Notes: a model not told the origin generated them from the letters alone. DNA of 40,662 nt from Candidatus Nanohalarchaeota archaeon (GCA_030634545.1 DAOWAN010000008.1:1-40662); one strand, 5' to 3'. Positions 8,349 through 17,528 are shown, numbered from the stretch's first letter. Program-made: numbers and translations.

Positions 8349-8453
8349 TTATAGTTGACGTCGTTACTAGATGGACAAACACTGCCAAAAACAAATAGAC
8401 TTCAATCTATATGGAAAAGACATTTGTCCAAAAAGTTATATCTTTTACTATAA
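8349..8453 (+). repeat. Two-hairpin kissing-loop element, copy 1
   Basis: Outer stem TTATAGT (8349) pairs with ACTATAA (8447). Hairpin 1 is TTGACGTC (8355) with GACTTCAA (8398), one mismatch. Hairpin 2 is AAAAGACA (8415) with TATCTTTT (8439), one mismatch. The loop segments TGGACAAA (8372) and TTTGTCCA (8423) are perfectly complementary, giving a kissing loop. GTTACTAGATGG and ATCTATATGG are shared with other copies. It lies upstream of the lipoprotein gene but points the opposite way. Confidence 0.75.
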
Positions 8454-8757
8454 TTTGCAAGTTTAAGGCTGTTACGACATTCATCTATACAAACGCGTCC
8501 TATTAACCTGCAAAACATGACATGGCAAGTTCAACATTGCCCTAGTATAAATTCTGTGTAGCATTTTTCCTGCAACACCCACAAACGCAACACTGCAATC
8601 TTTCGACTTTTTAATCATAACCCCGCAAGAACAAGAAGGTTTATCAGTCTCCTTCTTAACCCATCAGAAAAATCCCAAAGTATCATCCGAAACATTCTAG
8701 AGAGAGCATGATTCACAGACCTAATTTCCGTACAAGTTCATCAGACAATCAAATATA
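8454..8757. other. Non-coding stretch with no recognised gene
   Basis: About 300 bp between element copy 1 and the convergent end of the unknown gene at 8758. I see one short hairpin, GAAGG...CCTTC, near 8635-8655, and no ORF, tRNA or box C/D motif I would defend. Confidence 0.5.
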
Positions 8758-9294
8758 TTATTTTGGTACAGCCAAGCTCTTCTCATTGCCGCTAACATCG
8801 CGTGTAACAAGCCCATAAGAATCATTCATATTTTGCAAAGCACCATACATATGTGCAACAGCACCCGCAAAATTGTGCTCATTTCTATTCTTGCCCTGAG
8901 TTTCATAGTTCTCTATTTCTTTCACAGTAAAATCATATAACTCCACATAGCACCTAAAGATATTCTCAAAATCCCCACCATCAAGATATTTCTGCACATC
9001 GCGAGAGACAGACATACGACTAAATAAGTCAGCAGACACATCCGAAATATCACGAAGGACCTCATAAATATCATTAACATTTTGAGGCGAACAAATACCC
9101 TCTGTATCATTCCATTTCTTGTCTTTCAAAAAGCCAGAACAATCATCCAACGTCTTTTTCGATCCCTCAAGTAATACTTCCTTATATGGATTAATTGCAG
9201 TTATAAGCTGCCCAACATAAGCATTCATCCACTTTCCATTATGAGCCCAACTAGAACTAACCCCAATTAACTTATCAGCACCCATATATCCCAT
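8758..9294 (-). CDS. Uncharacterised soluble protein, paralogue of the gene at 4540-5307
   Basis: A 178-residue protein without signal peptide or membrane helix. The segment NVNDIYEVLRDISDVSADL onward aligns with DVKNLNAVVSGMGKLSNDL of the 4540-5307 protein and continues through MS-S-D, F...Y.ELYDFTVKEIENY. I do not recognise the family. The minus-strand TATA block AATAATTATTTAAATATT lies about 27 nt before the ATG at 9294 and closely matches the block before the paralogue; a second in-frame ATG is at 9285. A leaderless transcript is likely. It is separate from the trp operon, whose trpA stop lies 41 bp upstream in the same direction. The function is unknown. Confidence 0.7.
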   Translation of the reverse strand: MGYMGADKLIGVSSSWAHNGKWMNAYVGQLITAINPYKEVLLEGSKKTLDDCSGFLKDKKWNDTEGICSPQNVNDIYEVLRDISDVSADLFSRMSVSRDVQKYLDGGDFENIFRCYVELYDFTVKEIENYETQGKNRNEHNFAGAVAHMYGALQNMNDSYGLVTRDVSGNEKSLAVPK

Positions 9295-9334
9295 AAGACA
9301 TATTAGAACGCAAGAATATTTAAATAATTATTGA

Positions 9335-10120
9335 TTAGTGATAACTCCGTTCAAGTCCTTCCTTCATCCCACGCACAAACTCCCCAATCTCCCCTATCAT
9401 CTTCTCCTTATCACCCAGATTCCTCTCAATAATCTTGACAATAGCACTCCCCACAATAACCCCATCCGCTCCCGCAGAAACCAGTTTGCGCGCATGCGCA
9501 GGCTCAGAAACCCCGAACCCAACAAGAACCGGAACATCAGTCTTCCCCTTAACCTTAGAAACAAGCTCCAAAGTAGAATCCGAAACACCACTACGCGCCC
9601 CCGTAACCCCAAGCACAGACACAAGATAGACATACCCGGACACTTTCTCCAAAATCAAAGACATCCTGGATGAAGTAGTAGTCTGCGCAACAATGAACAC
9701 AGCATCAATCCCGTGCTTTTTCGCAGCATCAACATAAGGCCCTGCCTCCTCAAGCGGCACATCAGCCACAAGCACATAATCAACACCAGCAGCCGAAGCA
9801 TCAGCATAAAACTTATCAATCCCCCTCTTATAAACCAAATTAGAATAAACCAGAAGACTGATCGGAACAGAAGAACAATCCTTTATCTCCCGAATCATCC
9901 TAAACGAAGAATCAACACAAGCCCCATTATCAAGCGCCCTTTTGTCCGCAAGCTGAATAGTGGGCCCGTCAGCAATAGGATCAGAAAAAGCAAACCCAAG
10001 CTCAAGCATATCAGCACCCTCATCAATCATCTTCATGATGATCTTCCTGGAAGTATCATAATCCGGATCCCCGACAACCACAAAAGGAACAAATAATTTC
10101 CGCCCGTCAAACACATTCAT
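9335..10120 (-). CDS. trpA: Tryptophan synthase alpha subunit
   Basis: Cleaves indole-3-glycerol phosphate to indole and glyceraldehyde-3-phosphate; indole passes to TrpB. At 261 residues it has the usual TIM-barrel length. [19 protein letters not shown] contains the catalytic Glu and Asp, and the phosphate-binding [10 protein letters not shown] and GVIVGSAIV segments are near the end. The ATG overlaps the trpB stop (ATGA), so the two are translationally coupled. It is the last gene of the operon. A likely complete, active enzyme; nothing is missing. Confidence 0.96.
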   Translation of the reverse strand: MNVFDGRKLFVPFVVVGDPDYDTSRKIIMKMIDEGADMLELGFAFSDPIADGPTIQLADKRALDNGACVDSSFRMIREIKDCSSVPISLLVYSNLVYKRGIDKFYADASAAGVDYVLVADVPLEEAGPYVDAAKKHGIDAVFIVAQTTTSSRMSLILEKVSGYVYLVSVLGVTGARSGVSDSTLELVSKVKGKTDVPVLVGFGVSEPAHARKLVSAGADGVIVGSAIVKIIERNLGDKEKMIGEIGEFVRGMKEGLERSYH

Positions 10121-11283
10121 TTCATCACCTTTATCACATGCTCCATGTCCTTATCGCCCCTTCCCGACAGATTCACAACAATGACATCATCCTTCTTCAT
10201 CTTCTTTGCGACCTTGAAAGCATAAGCAACAGCATGCGCAGACTCAAGCGCAGGAATGATCCCCTCTGAAACCGAAAGCTCCTTAAACGCAGACAACGCC
10301 TCCTTATCAGTAATGCCCCCGTACTCAACACGCCCTGCATCCTTAAGCGCACTATGCTCAGGCCCCACACCAGGATAATCAAGCCCTGCAGAGATTGAAT
10401 ACGCCTCATTGATCTGTCCGTCCTTATCCTGCAGGATATATGAAAGCGACCCATGCAATATCCCGGGCTCCCCTTTACATAGAGACGCACCATGCTTATC
10501 AGTATCCATCCCAAGCCCTGCTGCCTCGACACCATAAAGCTTTACATCATCTGACAGAAACTCAAAAAACATCCCGATAGAGTTCGACCCGCCCCCGACG
10601 CACGCAACAATCGCATCAGGCAGCCTGCCTTCAACCTCCATGATCTGCTTTTTGGTCTCCTCACCGATAACCCTCTGGAAATCGCGCACAATCATAGGAT
10701 ACGGATGCGGTCCCACAACAGACCCAAGCACATAATAAGTATCACGTACATTAGCGATCCAGTCGCGCAAAGCCTCATTCACAGCATCCTTAAGAGTACC
10801 GGCACCGGACGCAACCGGAACCACCTCTGCGCCGCACAACTTCATCCGAAAGACATTCAGCCTCTGGCGCTCAATATCCAGAACACCCATAAAGACACAC
10901 GTCTTGATGCCAAGCAGCGCCCCGACAACAGCCGTAGCGACACCATGCTGACCGGCCCCGGTCTCAGCAATCAGGCGTGTCTTGCCCATATGCTTCGCCA
11001 AAAGCCCCTGGCCAATAGTATTATTTATCTTATGCGCCCCCGTATGGACCAGGTCCTCCCGCTTAAGATATATCCGGCATCCATACTTGCGCGACAGGTT
11101 CTTCGCAAAATAAAGCGGCGTAGGCCGCCCTGCATAACTTGCAAGAAGTCCATGCAACTCCTTATTAAAATCTTCATCATCCTTCAGCCTCGCGTACGCA
11201 CCCTCAAGCTCTTCAAGCGCAGGCATAAGCGTCTCAGGCACAAACATGCCCCCGAATTTACCGAATCTCGTATCCATCTTCAT
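10117..11283 (-). CDS. trpB: Tryptophan synthase beta subunit (TrpB1 type)
   Basis: Joins indole and serine to make tryptophan, using pyridoxal phosphate. At 388 residues, [23 protein letters not shown] is the standard TrpB1 N-terminus, [15 protein letters not shown] carries the PLP lysine, [10 protein letters not shown] follows, and [10 protein letters not shown] binds the PLP phosphate. Length and motifs fit the TrpA-partnered type rather than the longer TrpB2. The start follows the trpF stop by 2 nt, with AAGGTG as Shine-Dalgarno 5 nt before it; a second ATG two codons later is possible. It is overlapped by trpA downstream. Confidence 0.97.
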   Translation of the reverse strand: MKMDTRFGKFGGMFVPETLMPALEELEGAYARLKDDEDFNKELHGLLASYAGRPTPLYFAKNLSRKYGCRIYLKREDLVHTGAHKINNTIGQGLLAKHMGKTRLIAETGAGQHGVATAVVGALLGIKTCVFMGVLDIERQRLNVFRMKLCGAEVVPVASGAGTLKDAVNEALRDWIANVRDTYYVLGSVVGPHPYPMIVRDFQRVIGEETKKQIMEVEGRLPDAIVACVGGGSNSIGMFFEFLSDDVKLYGVEAAGLGMDTDKHGASLCKGEPGILHGSLSYILQDKDGQINEAYSISAGLDYPGVGPEHSALKDAGRVEYGGITDKEALSAFKELSVSEGIIPALESAHAVAYAFKVAKKMKKDDVIVVNLSGRGDKDMEHVIKVMK

Positions 11284-11285
11284 AA

Positions 11286-11909
11286 CTACACCTTTTTTTT
11301 CACAATCTCAATAAACCTCTTCATCTTATCATGATCCTTCCTGCCGGGCTCAGACTCAATACCACTGGAACTATCGACAGCATACGGATTAACACTCACA
11401 ATAGCAAGCTCGACATTAGATACATCCATCCCGCCTGAAACCACAACCGGCTTCCCAAAAGAAAACCCGTTAAGCATACACCAGTCAAACACATCCCCGG
11501 TCCCGCCGAAAGCATCTTCCTTATAGGTATCAAAAAGAACAGCAGAAACATAAGGCTCATATTCCTTGACCTGAAAAAGGCTGGTCTCATCTTTTACCCT
11601 GAATGCCTTGATGACATTAGAAAACCGCGCACAGTACTCCTTTGACTCATTGCCGTGAAACTGCACAGCAGTAAGTCCGCAATAATCCTGTATCTCGCGC
11701 ACAACATCTTCCTTCTCATCCACAAACACCCCGACTTTTGCAACAAAAGGCGGAAGAGATCTTATAATTTCCCTTGCAGTCTCCTTATCCACGCAGCGCG
11801 GGCTATTTTTATAGAACACAAACCCGAGCGCATCAGCCCCAAGCTCAACTGCCGCAATAGCATCCTCAATATTTGTAATCCCGCAGATCTTAACTTTCAC
11901 CATATGCAT
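11286..11909 (-). CDS. trpF: Phosphoribosylanthranilate isomerase
   Basis: Third step of tryptophan synthesis from anthranilate: Amadori rearrangement of phosphoribosylanthranilate. About 207 residues. VKICGITN carries the catalytic Cys, followed by [10 protein letters not shown] and [26 protein letters not shown] holds the conserved Asp and the phosphate site. The track starts at GTG 11912, but AAGGAG lies 7 nt before the ATG at 11909, which I prefer. The gene overlaps the trpC end by about 20 nt in another frame, which implies translational coupling. Confidence 0.95.
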   Translation of the reverse strand: MHMVKVKICGITNIEDAIAAVELGADALGFVFYKNSPRCVDKETAREIIRSLPPFVAKVGVFVDEKEDVVREIQDYCGLTAVQFHGNESKEYCARFSNVIKAFRVKDETSLFQVKEYEPYVSAVLFDTYKEDAFGGTGDVFDWCMLNGFSFGKPVVVSGGMDVSNVELAIVSVNPYAVDSSSGIESEPGRKDHDKMKRFIEIVKKKV

Positions 11910-12687
11910 CACTCAACTCCTTCAGTTTCTCCTCAATATCTCCTTCCATGATCGCAGTCCCCACAAGCACAGCATCAATATTTGCTTCCTGTAAAAACAC
12001 TATATCCTCCTTTGTCTTAACTCCGCTCTCACTGACGACAACTACACCAGAAGGTAAATGTTTCGATAATTCAATCGTAGTGCCCAAATCAGTAGTCATG
12101 GTCTTCAGGTCCCTGTTATTTATACCGATTATATCTGCACCTGAGCGGATAGCAACATCCAGATCACTCTTATCATGCACCTCGACAAGACAATCCATAC
12201 CCAATCCCTTTGCGATATTGATGAAAGTTTTCAATCTGGTCTCATCAAGTACAGAGACAATCAACAATACAGCATCAGCACCGTAATATCGCGATTCATA
12301 TATCTGGTATTCATCGATTATGAAATCCTTCCTGAGCACAGGCAGACTCGTATTCTCTTTTGCAACAGGCAAATACCCCAGAGAGCCGCCAAAATACTTT
12401 TCGTCAGTCAGCACTGAAATCGCACTTGCATATTTATCATAAAGACCCAGTATCCTCAAAACCTCATCGTCACCTGCATCTTTTATCCTGCCAGATGACG
12501 GTGACGCAAACTTCAACTCAGCAATCAGTTTCGGTAACGGGGTACCGTCCCGTATTACTGCCTGCTTGAACCGCCCATCACCCTTCTTGATCCCGCCAAC
12601 AAACGACCCAAGAGGTATCTCTACTTTCCGCGCATCAACTTCCTTTTTCTTGTTTTCTATAATTTCAAGAATAACATCAGTTTGCAT
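11890..12687 (-). CDS. trpC: Indole-3-glycerol phosphate synthase
   Basis: Closes the indole ring to give indole-3-glycerol phosphate, the substrate of TrpA. It is 265 residues, a TIM barrel. LIAELKFASPSSGRI contains the catalytic Lys, PVLRKDFIIDEYQI the second active-site Lys, and GINNRDLKT and VSESGVKTKEDI are typical C-terminal half motifs. It overlaps trpD by 11 nt upstream and trpF by about 20 nt downstream. It is separate from trpF, unlike the fused TrpCF of enterobacteria. Confidence 0.96.
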   Translation of the reverse strand: MQTDVILEIIENKKKEVDARKVEIPLGSFVGGIKKGDGRFKQAVIRDGTPLPKLIAELKFASPSSGRIKDAGDDEVLRILGLYDKYASAISVLTDEKYFGGSLGYLPVAKENTSLPVLRKDFIIDEYQIYESRYYGADAVLLIVSVLDETRLKTFINIAKGLGMDCLVEVHDKSDLDVAIRSGADIIGINNRDLKTMTTDLGTTIELSKHLPSGVVVVSESGVKTKEDIVFLQEANIDAVLVGTAIMEGDIEEKLKELSDAYGES

Positions 12688-13687
12688 TTGTAATCTCCTT
12701 CAGTTTTTCAAGCGCCAACAGCGCCTTCCCGCTTTCTATCGAATTTATCGCAATAGGCAGCGCATCTTTTATTGTCTCTGCGCCGCCGCCCGCAGCGATT
12801 GCAGCAGCAGCATTCAAGACAGTTATATCATACATAGGACCTTTTTGGTTGTTCAGGATATCGAGTGTGATCTTTGCATTTTCCTCTGGTGTCCCGCCGA
12901 TGATTGTCGAAATGTCTTGTGTCTCAATACCAAAATCCGAAGGTCTGACAGTATATGTGCTTATTTCGCCACCTTTTAACTCTGTGATTCTCGTTTCCCC
13001 GCATATGCTTATCTCATCAAGCGGATAGCCATGAACTATATATGCGCGCTTTCCTCCGAGATTCAAAAGCACGTTTGCAAGCGGTTCTGTAAGATTTGGA
13101 TCATAGACTCCGATGACCTGCGCACCTGCCCCCGCAGGATTCGTAAGCGGTCCGATAACATTAAATATTGTCCTTATGCCTATTTCTCTTCGTGGACCTA
13201 TTGCGTATTTCATTGCTGTGTGAAAATGCGGTGCAAAAAGAAACCCGATACCTGCCTCCTCAACGCATTTTGTGACAACCTCAGGCGAGACATCAATCTT
13301 GACACCAAGTGCAGAAAGCACATCACAAGACCCGCTCTTACTGGATACAGACCTGTTCCCGTGCTTGGCAACATAAATACCTGCACCAGCAGCCACAAAC
13401 GCAGCAGTAGTAGATATATTGAACGTACCTGTACCATCCCCCCCAGTACCGCATGTATCAACAAGCACACCAACTTTCGGCGCAATCTTCACAACCTTCT
13501 CCCTCATGACACGGACCGCACCTGTAATCTCATCTACAGTCTCACCCTTCATGCGAAGCGCACACAGAAAAGATCCAATCTGCGCATCAGTCGCATCTCC
13601 ATCCATTATCTGCATAAAGACATCAACAGTTTCCTCACAGGAAAGATTCCCGCCATCAACAACCTTGGATATTGCCTCTTTAATCAT
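12677..13687 (-). CDS. trpD: Anthranilate phosphoribosyltransferase
   Basis: Transfers phosphoribose from PRPP to anthranilate. It is 336 residues. DTCGTGGDGTGTFNISTTAA is the glycine-rich PRPP/anthranilate loop, VAKHGNRSVSSKSGSCDVL the second hallmark, and GPLTNPAGAGAQVIGVY follows. The ATG overlaps the trpG stop as ATGA. Its third-position codon bias is less extreme than in trpB or trpG, as is also true of trpC, but the genes are clearly one operon. Confidence 0.96.
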   Translation of the reverse strand: MIKEAISKVVDGGNLSCEETVDVFMQIMDGDATDAQIGSFLCALRMKGETVDEITGAVRVMREKVVKIAPKVGVLVDTCGTGGDGTGTFNISTTAAFVAAGAGIYVAKHGNRSVSSKSGSCDVLSALGVKIDVSPEVVTKCVEEAGIGFLFAPHFHTAMKYAIGPRREIGIRTIFNVIGPLTNPAGAGAQVIGVYDPNLTEPLANVLLNLGGKRAYIVHGYPLDEISICGETRITELKGGEISTYTVRPSDFGIETQDISTIIGGTPEENAKITLDILNNQKGPMYDITVLNAAAAIAAGGGAETIKDALPIAINSIESGKALLALEKLKEITNAN

Positions 13688-14271
13688 AATCTACCACCTT
13701 TAACAACAGAGATCATATTCTCAACAATCTTCCCGCCAACAGGCGTAAGTATCGACTCCGGATGAAACTGTACACCCTCAACCATATATTTCTTGTGGCG
13801 CACCCCCATCACAACCCCACTCTCAGTCTTCGACACAACAGACAGACAATCAGGCAGCTCCAAAGCAGCAAGCGAATGATACCTCCCGCACGCAAACGGA
13901 CACTCAATCCCCTCATACAGCGCCTTCCCGTCATGAAACACAAGCGAAGTCTTGCCATGTAGCGTCTCATCTGCCACACCGACTCTCCCCCCGAACGCCT
14001 CAACAATTGCCTGGTGCCCAAGACATATCCCAAACAAAGGAACCTTACCAGAATACTTCCTGATGACATCGATACACACACCGGCATCACAAGGCGCCCC
14101 CGGTCCCGGCGAAATCACAATCAACTGAACTTCCTGCTCACGCACCACATCACAGATACGCTCCATAGAAACATCATTCCTGTAAGTGACCACATCATGC
14201 CCCCTCTTCTCAAACTCATCCACCAGATTATAAGTGAATGAATCAAAATTATCAATCAACAGTATTTTCAT
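13684..14271 (-). CDS. trpG: Anthranilate synthase, glutamine amidotransferase subunit
   Basis: Supplies ammonia from glutamine to TrpE. About 195 residues. MKILLIDNFDSFTYNL opens the class I amidotransferase fold, GICLGHQAIVEAFGG carries the nucleophilic Cys, and VQFHPESILTP holds the His and Glu of the triad. The track starts at GTG 14280; I prefer ATG 14271 because GGCGGTG sits about 6-8 nt before it and MKILLIDN is the conserved start. It overlaps the trpE end by 20 nt and trpD by 4 nt. Confidence 0.95.
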   Translation of the reverse strand: MKILLIDNFDSFTYNLVDEFEKRGHDVVTYRNDVSMERICDVVREQEVQLIVISPGPGAPCDAGVCIDVIRKYSGKVPLFGICLGHQAIVEAFGGRVGVADETLHGKTSLVFHDGKALYEGIECPFACGRYHSLAALELPDCLSVVSKTESGVVMGVRHKKYMVEGVQFHPESILTPVGGKIVENMISVVKGGRL

Positions 14272-15880
14272 ACTCCACACCGCCAGTCATTTCAATTGCC
14301 AAAAGGCACGCCTTAGCTTTCTTCAAAGTCTCCTCAAACTCCTTCAGAGGCACAGAATCATAAACAACACCAGCCCCGGACCGAACATAAGCAACCCCAT
14401 CCTTCATCTGCATAGACCGGATAATAATAGTAGAATCAAAATCCCCATGCGGCGTAAGATAAGCAACAGCACCCCCATAATAACAGCGCTTATTCTTCTC
14501 TGCTCTTCGTATCAACTCCATCGCCCGGATCTTAGGCGCCCCCGTAAGCGTACCCATATTCATAGACGCAAGATAAGCATGAAGCGCATCCATATCATCC
14601 TTCAAAATTCCGCTCACATTAGACACAATATGCTGCACATGAGAATACTTCTCAACAATAAACGGCTCATCAACAACGCGCGTACCGGGCTTTGACACCC
14701 GCGCAACATCATTGCGCGCAAGATCAACAAGCATCACATGCTCAGAAACCTCCTTCTGATCAAGCTTAAGCTCAACCTCATACTTGCCATCAAGATCATG
14801 ATCAATCTTCCCATCCACTATCCCGCGAGGTCGCGTACCGGCAATAGGTCTAATCTCCACTTTTTTATCCTTATCACCCTCAACCCGAAGCGCCATCTCA
14901 GGCGATGCACCAAGAAGAACAGAATCACCAAAATTGATGAAAAACATATAAGGCGACGGATTCAGACGCCTAAGCGTACGATACACAGAAAGCGGCTCAG
15001 CATTATATTCCACCATCAACGTCCGCGACGGCACTGCCTGAAATATATCCCCGCACCTGATGTGCCCTTTAAACTCATCCACAATACCCGTAAACTTCTC
15101 TTTTGACACATCACTACAAATCCGCACCTTTTTTTTATTGTAACTGCGCGCCTTTGGAACCGAAGATTGCTCCATAACCCGTACATACTCATCAATTATC
15201 TTCTTGCAGTCTGAAAGAACCTTCTGACTATTTTCATGATTGACAAGCGCATTAGCAATAAAATAAGTGACATCATTCTTATGATCAAAAACAAACAGAT
15301 TATCAGCAAAATACAATTCATAATCCGGTGTATTGAGGACATTGTGCTTATTTTGAGGCAGGTCCTCAAACTGATCAATAAAATCATAAGCAATAGCCCC
15401 AAGCAGCCCCCCGTAAAAAGTTAGTGGTTTATCTGTTGGCTTGAATCTGTATGCGATAGCGCGCAAAATATCAACATGCGTCTTTTGGCTCAGGCGCTCT
15501 CTCTCAGAAAGCTTTTTATCGCGCTTTGGCTCCAACGTTCCGGTGATTTTTGTTTTTTCATATTTTATAGAATCGCAAAAAGATAGATTGTCTTTTATCA
15601 TCTCAAGAAACTTTTCTCCAGTTTCATTAAATGCAACAATCTCAAAATGACTGCCTGTCCCAGACACTTTTAAACAAGGCGCAGCAGTCCCCATACTGAA
15701 CTGCGCATACTTAGCAGAAACAGATGCAGACTCAAGAAGCAGGCAATGTGGATTGCGCCCATAATCAGAAAGTTTGGCAAAGAATTCAACAGGACACTTA
15801 AGCCCTTTTACGACTTTATAGACTGGAACAATCTCTCCAGACTTCGCATGCGCGAGTTTTTCCGCGCCAAAGATATCCAC
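14252..15880 (-). CDS. trpE: Anthranilate synthase component I
   Basis: First committed step: chorismate to anthranilate. It is 542 residues, the first gene of the trpEGDCFBA operon. The N-terminal LLLESAS resembles the LLES tryptophan feedback site, so allosteric inhibition is likely. The C-terminal chorismate-binding domain has NPSPYMFFINFG, RPIAGTRPRG, LDQKEVSEHVMLVDLARNDV and GTLTGAPKIRAMELI. The start is GTG 15880, preceded by GGTGA about 10 nt upstream; an in-frame stop just upstream rules out a longer form. A TATA box lies about 50 nt before it. No leader peptide or attenuator is visible. Confidence 0.95.
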   Translation of the reverse strand: MDIFGAEKLAHAKSGEIVPVYKVVKGLKCPVEFFAKLSDYGRNPHCLLLESASVSAKYAQFSMGTAAPCLKVSGTGSHFEIVAFNETGEKFLEMIKDNLSFCDSIKYEKTKITGTLEPKRDKKLSERERLSQKTHVDILRAIAYRFKPTDKPLTFYGGLLGAIAYDFIDQFEDLPQNKHNVLNTPDYELYFADNLFVFDHKNDVTYFIANALVNHENSQKVLSDCKKIIDEYVRVMEQSSVPKARSYNKKKVRICSDVSKEKFTGIVDEFKGHIRCGDIFQAVPSRTLMVEYNAEPLSVYRTLRRLNPSPYMFFINFGDSVLLGASPEMALRVEGDKDKKVEIRPIAGTRPRGIVDGKIDHDLDGKYEVELKLDQKEVSEHVMLVDLARNDVARVSKPGTRVVDEPFIVEKYSHVQHIVSNVSGILKDDMDALHAYLASMNMGTLTGAPKIRAMELIRRAEKNKRCYYGGAVAYLTPHGDFDSTIIIRSMQMKDGVAYVRSGAGVVYDSVPLKEFEETLKKAKACLLAIEMTGGVEYENTVD

Positions 15881-15923
15881 CCATAATTTTCACCGTAATT
15901 CTAAAACTCCTATAGAACAAATA

Positions 15924-15936
15924 CCTTTATATATTT
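15924..15936 (-). promoter_or_regulatory. TATA box of the trp operon
   Basis: The minus-strand AAATATATAAAGG, preceded by a purine-rich stretch that could serve as BRE, lies about 45-55 nt before the trpE GTG. This predicts a leader of roughly 20-25 nt holding the GGTGA ribosome site. I see no clear operator palindrome. Confidence 0.6.
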
Positions 15937-16559
15937 TACTGCGCAAGCTATCGTTTTTCAGACAGCGCCAACACTAAGAACAAACAATCTAACATACCGC
16001 CTTTCAGAAGTTTGGGCGCCAAAAAAGCAAAACTAAAGAAAGAAAACATTGATAAATAAGAATAAGAAAGTCTACAGGTTCCGAACAAAGCGCATCCAAT
16101 CCATCGGCATCACAAATCACCTAAATGTAACTACTAATTAGCGCATAAAATTTATAAGGCTTTCGGAAGCGCAAAAAGACTAAAAAACCAAAGACCCAAA
16201 CAAGATACCTCAAAGTAGCCTACTCAAAAGTATCCGAATCATCAAAACAGAACCGACATATTCTGAAAAAAATGTGTGGCGCTATTAGCATTCCCTAAGA
16301 TAGCACCATGGAATCATTGCTCCAAGCTCTTACTTTTAAAAATTTAAGTCCAATACAGATATGTCTTATCACTATAGTATTTAAGCATTGTTGTAGTTTA
16401 ACTGTATTTTTTTGTCGCATATAATGTATTGTGGATACCATTGCACAAACTACACAGATGAGAACTACTCTGAATGAAAGCACAAGCTAAGCATTTAAGA
16501 TATCTAAAAATATACCTTGCAACATTCCATGACTAAAAGCCAGACAGAAACAATCTGCC
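15937..16559. other. Non-coding gap with strand-composition switch (candidate replication origin)
   Basis: About 620 bp with no credible gene between the trp promoter and L15e. The plus strand is A/C-rich up to about 16260 and T/G-rich after it, and flanking genes show the same flip at third codon positions. The stretch 16335-16440 is very AT-rich. Three loosely similar motifs of the form TTTC-R-GA...GCGC lie at about 15954, 16002 and 16161. On the minus strand around 16300-16340 there are AGCTTGGAG...TTCCATG and a hairpin GGTGCTAT/ATAGCGCC. Confidence 0.4.
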
Positions 16560-17141
16560 TTACTTTCCCTTACCGGATTTGGCTCTTATGCTTGGTCTTA
16601 GTTTCTCTGCGCCTGTGCCTTTGTTGTTTAGACCTCTTGATTTCTTGCCAGCTGGTGTCAGTCCCCGGTGTACACGACCTTTATGAACATCTTTTGTTAT
16701 CCATGAAAGGTTCTTGTCACTTTTTATTGCATTGTGTGACGGGTTTACAAGTATTGTCTCATACCATTTGTGCTTTCCGTCTTCACCCACATAGTAACTT
16801 GCAAGAACTTCGAGATTAGGGTATTTTCTTGACACTTTCTCTTCTGCAATGACCTGTCTTGACTTTTTAGGTGTGAAGTGGACAAATCCTGCTTTTTTTG
16901 GTTTTCGCCCTTTCTTATGGCGTTCCCTTTCCCTTCCACCGCGACCTACTTTGACCCTTGCAATCACAATTCCCGGTTTTGCCTTATATCCTAAAGAACG
17001 AGCCCTGTCAAGCCGTGTCGGTTTTTCCACGCGGGTCACTGTTGTTTCCTGACGCCATTGTATAAGACGTTCCTGCCATACACTTCCGAGGTTAGCTTTC
17101 GGGTTTTTCCATGCTTCTTTTATGTATTTGTACATTCCCAT
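16560..17141 (-). CDS. rpl15e: Ribosomal protein L15e
   Basis: A large-subunit ribosomal protein found only in archaea and eukaryotes. About 193 residues and very basic. [55 protein letters not shown] and [20 protein letters not shown] are the conserved L15e blocks. The track starts at 17150; I prefer ATG 17141 because AGGAG is about 9 nt before it and archaeal homologues begin M-S/G-MY. A minus-strand TATA-like ATAGATATAAATTT near 17275 suggests a leader of about 100 nt that would contain the repeat at 17183-17236. Its codons are A-ending, unlike the T/G-ending trp genes on the same strand. Confidence 0.97.
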   Translation of the reverse strand: MGMYKYIKEAWKNPKANLGSVWQERLIQWRQETTVTRVEKPTRLDRARSLGYKAKPGIVIARVKVGRGGRERERHKKGRKPKKAGFVHFTPKKSRQVIAEEKVSRKYPNLEVLASYYVGEDGKHKWYETILVNPSHNAIKSDKNLSWITKDVHKGRVHRGLTPAGKKSRGLNNKGTGAEKLRPSIRAKSGKGK

Positions 17142-17182
17142 GTATATCATCTCCTGTGATTTTTGTTACGACATCAAACGCA

Positions 17183-17236
17183 CCAAGCAATCAAAAAGCT
17201 TGGAATTCTCCAATGTCGCAAAGGTTCCATGATTTT
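17183..17236 (+). repeat. CCAAG/CTTGG/CCATGATTTT hairpin unit related to 6562-6650
   Basis: AAAAAGCTTGGAAT (17193) and TTCCATGATTTT (17225) both recur, in order and similarly spaced, at 6606-6650. In both places CTTGG can pair with an upstream CCAAG (here 17183) or, less well, with the downstream TTCCA, so two folds compete. It lies in the probable 5' leader of rpl15e, on the opposite strand. Confidence 0.6.
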
Positions 17237-17314
17237 CTCCGTTCAGCGCTCTTTGCGCCACATCCTGGGAAAAATTTATATCTATTTGTTTGCTACTAAG
17301 TAAAAGTGTGGGAA

Positions 17315-17324
17315 ATATTTAAAT
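17315..17324 (+). promoter_or_regulatory. TATA box upstream of kissing-loop element copy 2 and rpoL
   Basis: ATATTTAAAT is a strong archaeal TATA-like box on the plus strand. A start about 27 nt on would fall near 17345, just before the element at 17362, giving a transcript that carries the element as a 5' leader of rpoL. Confidence 0.5.
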
Positions 17325-17361
17325 AGTTAACGGACACTATGTTAGTGCTATACATTATAGT

Positions 17362-17509
17362 TATAGTTAACGTCGTTACTAAATGGACAAATTTAACCTA
17401 AGACCAAGAGACGTTAATCTATATGGTGAAGACATTTGTCCATTTTGAAGACGATAGTCTTCGAAAGCTTGGCATGTAATGCCATGAAATAGTTATGTCT
17501 TCAACTATA
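17362..17509 (+). repeat. Two-hairpin kissing-loop element, copy 2
   Basis: Outer stem TATAGT (17362) pairs with ACTATA (17504). Hairpin 1 is TTAACGTC (17367) with GACGTTAA (17410), perfect. Hairpin 2 is GAAGACAT (17428) with ATGTCTTC (17495), perfect. The loop segments AAATGGACAAAT and ATTTGTCCATTT are complementary over 12 bp. The second loop is enlarged by two extra hairpins, GAAGAC-GATA-GTCTTC and TGGCAT-GTA-ATGCCA. It ends 19 nt before rpoL. Confidence 0.8.
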
Positions 17510-17528
17510 TTTGAATTAAGGTGAGTTT

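Noticed and set aside
16360-16500. ACTATAG near 16368 considered as a fifth kissing-loop copy
   Set aside because: Only an unrelated GTAGTTT/AAACTAC inverted repeat is present; hairpins b and d and the loop-loop match are missing.
16517-16819. Plus-strand ORF opposite L15e
   Set aside because: Antisense shadow of a highly conserved ribosomal protein gene.
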